A stretch of DNA of 64,000 bases from Aristolochia californica. Lineage: Eukaryota; Streptophyta; Magnoliopsida; Piperales; Aristolochiaceae. This document shows, piece after piece, positions 55,367 through 64,000 of the stretch; positions within the stretch are counted from its first letter, which is position 1; each line of letters begins with the position of its first letter. Location: NCBI GenBank assembly GCA_029961685.1, contig JARWKL010000006.1, positions 4,836,001 to 4,900,000 of the forward strand, written 5' to 3'. The position numbers were made by a program, and so were the translations under genes. The notes under the pieces are model-generated. The model was not told where the DNA came from. It saw only the letters and a list, made by a program, of their open reading frames with translations, and did not search any database.

Positions 55367-58300
55367 TTACATCCTGTAGCTGCTATAACCTCCTATGCCA
55401 GGAGGACCATACCCACCAAGTGATTGTGAAGTTAGCGATGATGAAGGGTAAGAACTATTTGGCATCTGAGAGTAAGACCTCATACCAGAATCAAGCATTG
55501 AATAGCTACTTGATGCCGGCTCTTTATGTCCAGCAATAAAATCCTGCGGACAAGATGCAACACAGGAAGGATAAGCTTACACAAATAGTAGAAGAATTCA
55601 GTAACTCAAATAGGAACTCCATGAATTCAACCAGTGGTGCTACTACTCAGATTAGTCAAATCCTGAAAGCACATAGTGCAAAAGAAGGTAGTACATTTCA
55701 GAACCTGGTGCAGTCATTTACCAGGGAGCACATTTAAAAAACTGAAAATAAATGTCTAGAGATCTTTTATGGAATGCCTCTAAAATAAAACAGCTTTCAG
55801 AAGCCTCTTTAGATATCCTTGGAACTTTAAGATAATAACATGACAGAATTGTCAATGAACCAGTTTTACCATTGCTTTTAGATATTTTTGGCACAGACTT
55901 AAGCAATGCTATTCAACACTTTGCCCAAACATCCACATATAATCCATTCACAGCTTAGTTTAATCATTCACAACACAGTTTATTCCCACAAAAACAAAAA
56001 AAAACAAAAAAAACAGCCATCATACCAGTGATTTAATGGAGTAAAAAGACACCAGGTTAAAAAACAAAACCAACCAAATCAAAGAGTTTACACTCAAAAG
56101 TCGATCTATAGTGGCATCCTCGTGGCCCACACTAATGTTTCACTCAAATAATTGAAACAGAACAACCAGATTTTTTATAAACAAATGAAAAAAAAGTAAA
56201 TGCCATTTAAAATCGTTTTAATAACAATGCGGTAATTCCTGATGGCTCATCATCTGGTTTAAACCAAAAAAACTTTCTCCAGAAAAAATAGACGTATCCG
56301 TCTACTGGTTTATGTAGCCTGTCTTCTAACATATTATTAGTTTACCAACTTTGTGGTGCCTACAGGTTTCCCACCTTCACAAGAGAAGTGAAGAGTAAAC
56401 ATCTCACCTGAATAAGCTGCTGAGCAGTTTGAACCTGTGTTGATGTTCCCTTAATCTCTACCGTGATCTCATCACCTCTACCAATAGTCTCTTGGACAGT
56501 TAGAATAGCACCACTTGTTCGGCGAATATATGCAATGTTGGCCCCTCCAACACCAATGATGTCCTCAGCGTATGACAATGGAATTTGCATTGTTTGAGTT
56601 ATCTGAATTGAAAGGAACACTTTAATGGAGAAAATAGGCAAATACACAAAAACACAATTAATTTGAACCTGTGCAGAGCCAAGAAGTTAAAATGATGTTT
56701 TGAAGTGTATCCACACCGTATATTTTAATGTGACTGGATATTCTAAAACTTACCTGAGTAACAATAGCACGTCCAAGCCCTGAAGAACGTAAGCCAGATA
56801 TAGCAGGATCTTGTCCATATAAAGATAATCCAGAGTGTGGAAGTGGGTTCTCCAATGGAGCTTCTCGTTCAAGAAACATTGAGTCCCTCTTTAAGGATAG
56901 AGAGTATTCATTGCTGTAACCACCTTGTGAAGTAGTATGTGATTTCTCAGACCATGGGTCTACAGCTCGATCTTGACTGATTGTTGCATTGTACTACAGA
57001 GTGGAGCCACACACCATTAAAATGCAAACATCATAGAACATGCAGTGCTGAGAATTATATATAAGTATGGAAGAAGCTTACAGTTTTCTCAAACAATGGA
57101 AGGACACTATGGTCGACCAAAAATTTACGAAGATGTCCAACAACTGCCTCTAGGGCTTTAAGAACCTTAGAAGAATCACCTTGTATGTCTATTATTCTTT
57201 CATCAGGGGATGCATAAAATGGGACTTCATCTGCAAACAGACAAAGGAGTGAGAAATAACAGAGATATCATCCCACCAGGATCATTTTTTATCCAACAAA
57301 CTCGATGGAGATTATGAAAAGAACCACCAGAGACAAGAACCATACAACGGATTCAACAAATCTGTTCATATATATAAAGCAAGTAAATCTACAGTGCATA
57401 AAATTCCTGATTTCGAATATCTGAACTGATATTTAGAAGGCTGCAACAACCACCAAGCTTGACTTGACGAACCATAACCCAAATGCATAGGAAAACATAT
57501 TTTAAGACCACTCATGACACAGGGAATTCACTTGCACTGAGTTTTTTTATAACAATGAGAAGGTGGATTCCATTTAGAGAGTTCCTGGAGGAGGAAAAAG
57601 TACACAAGCACAAAAGGAAAAGGAAAAGCAGGACGCCACAACAGATGGTGCCAAGGCAAGGTCAGAGTGGGAATGAGGTTCTTCCAGCAAGGTGCTGCCA
57701 GGAGACCCCTTCCATAGCTAACACATCAGCAATGTTATTGGCACTTCTTGGGGGATAAAGGTGGTATTGGGGCTTTTTGAAATAGCATCTGGGCAGAAAG
57801 TTAATTGGGGGAAAACCTCTCTCATAGGATTTAATGTGGACCAGGAGAATCTTGCAGAGATGGCAAGTTTATTTGGTTGTTCTACTACTACTCTTCCTGC
57901 AAAATATCTTGGTCTCCCTCTCATTCATGGGCGTATTTCACAGAGTTTATGGAACCCAGTGGTTGAAAAAATTGAAGCTCGGTTAGCAACTTGGAAGGGG
58001 CGACTCCTCAGTAAAGCAGGTAGACTGATCCTCCTCAAGTCATGTATTGCTGGCATCCCCAACTATGCGCTGTCCTTTATGCCTTGCCCGTCTTCGGTTT
58101 GCAAAACTATGGATAAATTGAAAAGAAGATTTCTTTGGAGAGGTTCGAGTGATTCCTTTAAATATCACCTGGTTAGATGGGACGAAGTTTGTTTGCCTAA
58201 GTGATTAGGTGGACTGATTCGGAAGTCAAAAGAAATGAAAAAAGCTTTGCTCCTTAAGTGGATATGGAAGTTCAACACAAATTCCTCAAACCTTTGGAAG

Positions 58301-61300
58301 GATATGGTTCGTACCAAGTTGGGCTGGAATTCTTCATGGCGGATGTTTGTGGGAAATCGGAGAGGGCTATCCTCGATATGGAGATCTCTTTATTTGCATC
58401 TTTAGGATTTCTCCCCAGCTTGTAGATTCTTTGTAGGCAGCAGAAGGTCTCTTAAATTCTGGAATGATTGGTGGACAGGAACCTTTGAGAAACTCTTTTA
58501 GAAGTCTCTTCCTTCTATCCACTCAAAGGGAGATAACAGTGGCAGATGCTTTCGAGGGGGGTGGTTTAAGCCTCCACCCCCAAAGGGGTCTTTCTGATAC
58601 GGAGGCTATGGAAGCAAGTTGTTTATTGGATTCTTTGAATCACGTCAGGATGAGGCCTTCTAATGCAGACAAGCTAATTTGGTGGCCTAACAAAAGTGGT
58701 AAATTCTCAGTTTCATCTGCATACCAACACATTAGTGGTTGGGACTCAACGCAAAATGAGCATGACATCTACTTTGTTTGGCGTCTCTGTGCCCCTCCAC
58801 AGGTAAAATTCTTCATGTGGAGTGCTTGCCAAAATAAGATCCTTACGGCGGATGTGCTTTGAAGAAGGGGTCACCCTTCTATAGACCTACTATGTCCTTT
58901 TTGCAACAGTGAAGCAAAATTTACCAGCCATACCCTGCTATTGTCCCAGTTCTCTTGGAAGGTGTAGACCTCTGTCTTGTGCAAGTTGGGCTTACAAATA
59001 TGTATATCTGCCGATCTGATATGTTTCAACAAGTCAATCTCTGGCTATCCCCTTCCTGGGCTCAATAAAATGATGCTCTCAGCATGTGTCAGTTTTGTGC
59101 CATGGGGGCTTGGAACGAACGTAATAGGAAGCGGTTCAAGGCTAAATTTGAATATGAGGCAAGAATAGCGAAAAAAGTGACGGGTCAAATTTCCACCTGG
59201 CTCCTGACGAAGAAGCCTTTCTGCTCTTTCAAGGGCACCTCCATTCGTGAAAACTGGAGCAACCTGGCAAGGATGCATTTGGGGAACAAGGTTCAAATTA
59301 TGGAGTGGGCGCCCCTGGAGGTTGGGTACTTAAAATTGAATTTTGATGGCTCTTCTTTTGGCCATTCGGGGATCGCAGGTTTCAGAGGTGTGATTTCGGA
59401 TCCATCTCGCAATCAATGTATTTCTTATGCGGGTCCATTAGGTATCTCCGATTCAACGTCTGCGGAGCTATATGGTCTTCTCAATGGGCTCCGGGTGTTC
59501 AAAGATAAATGTAGTGGCCTAATTAACATTGAAGGGGACTCCAAGGTAATCATTGGTTGGTGTCAGGGCACTTCTTTTCCGCTATGGAGGCATTGGGAAA
59601 TCTTCTAGGAGATCTTAGAGATTACCTCATTATTTTCTTGTATTTGGTCCCACATTTCGAGATCTGCAAATTCGGTAGCAGATGTGCTTGCCAAGCAAGG
59701 AGCTTCCCTTCAAAATCTTATTGTTCCCTCTTCCTTTGTAAATTTTCGCCTTTTAATGTAATACATCTTTATCAAAAAAAAAAACTTCTTGGGGTGTGCA
59801 GCCAAAAGATGCATCTATTTCCGTACATAAATCCTCAAACCCAAATTATGACAACCACAAGTCCCCTTCAATGAGTAAGGAGGCTGTGAATCTTCCCACA
59901 TAGAGTCAAATGCCCTGCAATAAGGCCTCAACTCCCCCACAATAGCATCCCTTAGAAGCATCAAAATGACTAAAAGGAGCAAAGTAAACAAGGTGGATGT
60001 TACCTAAAGAGTCTCTAACCACACCACCCACTCCAGCTAGACCCAGATTAAACCACAAGCTACCATCAAAATTTAACTTCAACCAACCCTAAAGAAGAAT
60101 CCAGTGACAAGAGTGGGAATGGCATGTTTCAACGAGTCAATTCTTACTTTCCAGATGCTTCTAGTGAGGATACTTGGGATATGGGAAGTGTCATGAAGTT
60201 TACTTGCCCAAAGAAGCATGAAATGGTTTGTTGTTTCAATAAAGCCTCCCACAAACTTTTGTTAATCTCAAAAAGTGTGTCACTTTCTGTCATTCAAAAC
60301 ATTCCAAACAATTGCCAAAAAGGATAGCTTCCAACAATTTTTCGCAGTGGAGAGTAAACCAACAGCACTTGCACTTAAGTTATCTTTAATCAGCCCAAAA
60401 TATATGGTTCTATTCAAACACATTGACATATGCTCATCAATGTTATTTCATTAAAAAATGAACTAGAAATTATCAATCAAATGACCAAAATATTAAAAGA
60501 AAAATTAAAGCATCATACCATGAATTAGCACAGAATAGGGGCTAAGACATTCCTAAACTCATATAAAAAAATCATATAAAAAGTCATTTCAGCAAGTGGT
60601 CAATGAGCTGGATTTGAAAAACTTTAGGTTGGGAAATTTTTAACTTAAAAAGCTCCATTAGCTATATTTAGATGACTATTTATCTCAATCAAATACACAT
60701 TCTTGGGTATTCTTTCAAAAGAGGACTCAGGGCTAACTTCCCTTTACAGTGATTACACTACGTGTGATCAAATTTTTGACAGTTTTTTCAGTATAATAAG
60801 AAAGAGAATTCATTAAGTGAAAGAAGAGAATACAAATTGAAACGGCTACTAAGCAACTAAAAAAGGAAAGAACAACTAAAAAGGTACAATCAATCCACTT
60901 ATCAATAGGCAAGGCATCACCCATAACAACTTGTTAACAGGAGACACTGCTTCTAGCAAGGGAATCAGCATTGGGTCTCTCTCCTAAGAGCATGCATCCA
61001 AGATATATATAATGCCAGAACAATATCCTAATTATCATCGAACAATGAAGAAAGTGATCTGGAGGCCCACTTCCCCTAGGTCGACTTTTGAAAAGACACA
61101 TTCTGAAGTTTGGTTTGCATTCTTTGAACGTTTATCTTTCAAAACGAATAAACATTATTTTATTTCACTAAAAGGTACAAACATGCAGTTGACAGCTCAT
61201 GCCACGAAATGATGTCTTTATTATAAAATAAGAGTATGTAATAGCTGCATTTTATAAGCTCGTAGCAGCTTTGGTAGGTCCTGATACATATTGATATGAC

Positions 61301-63110
61301 CATTGTTATTGATCATAACTTCGTGACAGATCCAAGTCAAAGTCATAGACTTATTGATAATACATGGTTCAGTATCCAAATGAATAACCATTTACCAAAC
61401 TCCTGCCAGGAACCAAAGAGTATTTGATTTATTTTAATAACAGAAGGTGCTACTTAATTGTTCTGAATAATCCACAAATTAAAAGTAATAAGGTCAGCCC
61501 ATAAGAAACAGAAAAGCAGGTCTCATGCGAAATTTTTTTTCCAAAAGAGAAACTTTTATCTTGTGAAAATGTCTTTCAAGAAATACTTCTAGCATCAGCC
61601 TAAGACAGGTATTAGCTTCGAAAGATGCCTCTCCAGTATTGCCTTCAAAAAGCAAAAAATAAAAAAAAGGCACTTCTTCAGATCAATCTTTCCACCAAAA
61701 TTGAATAATTTTATTAATTTATTATAGCAATGTGAATAGTTTTTCACGGCATTCTAACATAATCAAGCCATCCACTCTCTAAAGTCCTTTAGCTTTGAAC
61801 CTATAACGCTGTAGAACACAACAATAGAAAATAATAATTTTAAAATAAATAAATACACTATCGTCTTAGCATCCACCAAAGACTCATATGGTCATCACAG
61901 TTGACACATTTAGGAATTAGCAATCAATATCAACAGTCAAGAACGCATTCAAAAGTTGAACACAATAGCAAAACCTTATTACAAAAAACTGGTTTGCAAA
62001 GTAGATTATCAAGATGAAATGGTAAATATAAAATAACAACATAAGTAACAAGTTATTTGTCCATTTTAGTGATTGGACAATATATAGGATACATACAGTG
62101 CTGTTTTTCATGCATGGTAGAATTATTCAAACAATGAAAGACCTAAATTAATTTAGTGTTTAGCAGTTAATTGTTGATGCCAGTATGCCAGTAATCAGCT
62201 AGAGTGGCGATTCTAAAGTCGCATCAATCAGATAGAAGAAATTACGGCGCACAACATTAGAAGCGGAGAGAAATATTCTAGAAATCGCTGTAAATAGTAG
62301 AGCAACAAAATCTAAACCACTTAAAAATAGGCTCTGAAGCTTACTCTCAGGTAGCACTCGCACAGAAGCACCACTACTCTCCTGTATTGACTTAATGACG
62401 CTGCCCTGCTTTCCAATCAAATAAATAGCCTGGGAAGAAGCCACCAGCAACCGGATCGAACACTTGCCGACTCCAGTTGCTTCACCGTCACCCTCGGACA
62501 ACCCAGTAATCCGTTTGAAGACTCTAAGTACGGCCTCCATGGCCGGGGATATAGGTGCGTCTGGTTCTTCTTTTCCAGATATCAACACCTAAAATAAATT
62601 TTTTTAAAAATAAACCAGCGGAAGGTGGGAAAAAATATTGTTTTCTCTTTCGAGACGATCACTCCTAGGAAAACTTAAGTCGAGAGCTAAAACCTAATAA
62701 GTTAAGAGAGAACTTACAACACGATCTGCAGTACCAAGGGCGCCTTCAAGGATCCGAATGCGAGCCCTAGTTTCTTCGCACATCTTCTTAATGAGCTCCC
62801 CTTTTCGGCCAATAATGCTACCGACCTTAAGCACTGGTACAATGAGACGAAAAACACTGTCACCCGGCCACCCCGGCCACTTCTTTTCGGCAGTCGTCCT
62901 GGTCGCGGTAGTAGGAGCTGGAGCTGGAGTCGTGGCCAGAGCAGGCGGAGGCGACGCTACTGTTTCAGGACCGGAAGACGAAGGAGTCGGGCCGGAGTCC
63001 CCAACTGGGGCTTCCGCCGTCGTAGTATCGGTGGACGGCAGCTGCGGCTCGGATTCGGGTACAATGGAAGGGCCATTCTGGGTAAGGACTGAGTCCGACG
63101 GCGTGGCCAT
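55367..63110 (-). CDS. PEP: PEPPER-like protein with three KH RNA-binding domains
   Basis: Six exons on the minus strand join in frame to 465 aa: 62718-63110, 62345-62588, 57082-57230, 56754-56993, 56408-56602 and 55367-55543. All introns are GT-AG. Residues 1-75 are Pro/Thr/Ala-rich and probably disordered. [15 protein letters not shown] opens KH1, with GXXG loop GRKG at 101-104. KH2 has GKQG at 190-193 ([17 protein letters not shown]). KH3 has GVGG at 359-362 ([16 protein letters not shown]). The C-terminus is Ser/Tyr/Gly-rich ([16 protein letters not shown]). Domain spacing and sequence match Arabidopsis PEPPER (about 495 aa), a nuclear regulator of pistil development and flowering-time transcripts. 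FLK, a paralogue, is less similar. Intron 2 is 5.1 kb and contains nested LINE fragments. All exon frames are intact, so the gene looks functional. Confidence 0.9.
57541..57742 (-). mobile_element. Older LINE fragment, 3' part, in KH gene intron 2
   Basis: The minus strand reads [20 protein letters not shown], the RNase H end of a plant LINE. It ends near an A-run (ATAAAAAAACT at about 57543). It continues on the other side of the younger LINE, at 59795-60110. Confidence 0.65.
57754..59755 (+). pseudogene. LINE ORF2 3' half, broken
   Basis: The end of reverse transcriptase ([52 protein letters not shown]) is at 57761-58204. A zf-RVT segment ([39 protein letters not shown]) is at 58690-58920. 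RNase H ([62 protein letters not shown]) is at 59320-59720. Stops and frameshifts interrupt it. The endonuclease and ORF1 are absent because of 5' truncation. Confidence 0.9.
57754..59783 (+). mobile_element. Younger LINE, 5'-truncated, in KH gene intron 2
   Basis: It starts inside the reverse transcriptase domain and ends in an A-run at 59774-59783. It is flanked by an 11-bp perfect target duplication ACTTCTTGGGG (57743-57753 and 59784-59794). The orientation is opposite to the KH gene. It inserted into an older LINE fragment. Confidence 0.92.
59795..60110 (-). mobile_element. Older LINE fragment, RNase H part
   Basis: The minus strand reads [20 protein letters not shown] then [11 protein letters not shown], the start of the RNase H domain. 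It is the upstream half of the element whose end is at 57541-57742. Confidence 0.65.
60111..62344 (-). other. Rest of KH gene intron 2
   Basis: AT-rich intronic sequence. Short frames only, with no domain or element ends recognised. Confidence 0.5.
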
Positions 63111-63429
63111 GAGAGGAGAACGAGAATAGCGAGGAGGGGGGAAGGGCAGGGAGAGGCAGAGAAGACCGTCGTCGGATTAACAGATGATGTTTGTTTTAGG
63201 TTTTGAGAAGAAGGTCGCAAAAGCGCAAGCGCCGTATGGCCTCTTCAGGGCTCTTTTTAAACTTTCTTTATTTACGATGATTTTATAAGCTCACTCGCCG
63301 CTGTCTGTCCGGCAATCGTCCTCAGTCGGGTCGGTATATCGGTTTCGATACGTATCCGATACTCTTTTCTTCTGCATTTCTAGATCTATATGCCCTTGGA
63401 ATATTACTATAATTATCTATGAACCTTGT
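63111..63429 (-). promoter_or_regulatory. 5' UTR and promoter region of the KH gene
   Basis: Upstream of the start codon on the minus strand. The first ~130 bp are GC-rich and purine/pyrimidine-skewed, as in many 5' UTRs. I cannot identify a clear TATA box. The region is bounded by an LTR fragment at 63430, so the native upstream sequence in this window is about 320 bp. Confidence 0.45.
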
Positions 63430-63676
63430 TTTTTTTTTTTAAGATATGATGTAATTAGGATGTCATTGATTTAATTAGTTTATGTTTCTTGTCTCTTGTT
63501 CACTCTTACTAGGATGAATGACATAATTATAATATTGTATTTTTATGAGTTATAAATAGAGTTTAAGGGAGAAGGTTTGGAATATGTCTAAAACCTCAAT
63601 TTTTCTCCTTTTTTTCTCTCTAACATGTGTTCTTTTTCTTTCTCCATGATATAATCCATTGAGTCCTGGACTTGGT
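63430..63676 (+). repeat. F-type LTR fragment
   Basis: It aligns with the minus strand of the F LTR: ATGTCATTGATTTAATTAG, CATAATTATAATATTGTA, GAGTTATAAATAGAGTTTAA and CCATTGAGTCCTGGA. The opening part with GGCCCA blocks is absent. Confidence 0.65.
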
Positions 63677-64000
63677 ATCAAAACATTGATTTTCAAGACT
63701 CGTAGTTATGAGTTTTTAGAATTTCAATCTTGTTATCTGCTCAAATTATTATTGTTACCCATTGCCTCTACGATTTAATGATCACGGTATTAACCATTCT
63801 CTGTTTTTTTTTTTTTTTTTTTTTTGCTCCGTTTCCTATATCTCCTTGTAGTTGCTACATCAAGCATGACCATCACGAAGATTATTGTTGTTGTTGCCAC
63901 TGCCAAGTAGACTCTAAGAATATTTTTCTGGAGTCCTACGGTATTGAAGATCAGGTAGTCAACTACCTTCCAGTGTTGTCCATGCCTTGAGATCGACTCA
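63677..64000 (+). other. Internal start of the F-type element, running off the window
   Basis: TTGGTATCAAAACATTG at about 63674 may be a degraded primer-binding site. A T18 run follows near 63805. The open frame at 63730-63990 has no recognisable domain and spans the homopolymer, so I do not call it a gene. Confidence 0.4.

Noticed and set aside
63730..63990. 86-codon frame with a Phe run and Cys/His cluster at the right edge
   Set aside because: It spans an 18-T homopolymer in the internal region of an LTR element. The Cys/His spacing fits no zinc-binding motif.

Overview
This window looks like nuclear DNA from a eudicot plant. The evidence is two intron-rich genes whose products match plant proteins, GT-AG introns, a nuclear tRNA-Trp gene, plant-type Ty1/copia elements primed by tRNA-Met, a Ty3/gypsy derivative, hAT DNA transposons with 8-bp target duplications, and LINE fragments. 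No bacterial, phage or CRISPR feature is visible. I could not identify the species.

Host genes. CLPR4 (plus strand, 10424-14376, 7 exons, 300 aa) encodes a catalytically inactive ClpR-type subunit of the plastid Clp protease. A PEPPER-like triple-KH RNA-binding protein lies on the minus strand (55367-63110, 6 exons, 465 aa). A tRNA-Trp(CCA) gene is at 20581-20652. Small host-like remnants include a 38-codon ORF (20430-20546) and an LRR fragment (21384-21578). Both large genes carry LINE debris inside an intron.

Layout. 1-168: foldback MITE. 189-9783: small LTR element A whose interior is a roughly 63-bp tandem repeat; it is split by a decayed copia element B (801-6028), and its right LTR is split by non-autonomous element C (6688-9659). 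9784-14376: promoter region and CLPR4. 14716-20254: decayed autonomous hAT element. 20255-21880: tRNA-Trp and gene fragments. 21881-24230: gypsy deletion derivative containing an antisense SKP1-like fragment. 24409-46110: a nest. A C-type LTR (L) is split by a large copia element E (24461-45813). E is itself interrupted by copia D (26441-31833), non-autonomous F (34522-41953, which holds copia G at 36757-40597) and a 1.5-kb hAT derivative (42790-44277). 46131-53030: decayed copia fragments on both strands. 53160-54677: pyrimidine-rich and AT-rich low-complexity or tandem sequence. 55367-63110: the KH gene. 63430-64000: an F-type LTR fragment running off the window.

How parts relate. The host genes have unrelated jobs: plastid proteolysis versus nuclear RNA binding. 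Among the mobile elements, C and F keep the last codons of a D-type pol just before their polypurine tract, so D-type elements are plausible helpers for C and F. The small hAT derivative shares its ends with the full-length hAT and could have been moved by the same transposase. Nesting plus target-site duplications give a clear relative insertion order. Nothing here amounts to a new enzymatic system; the most interesting material is the element architecture.
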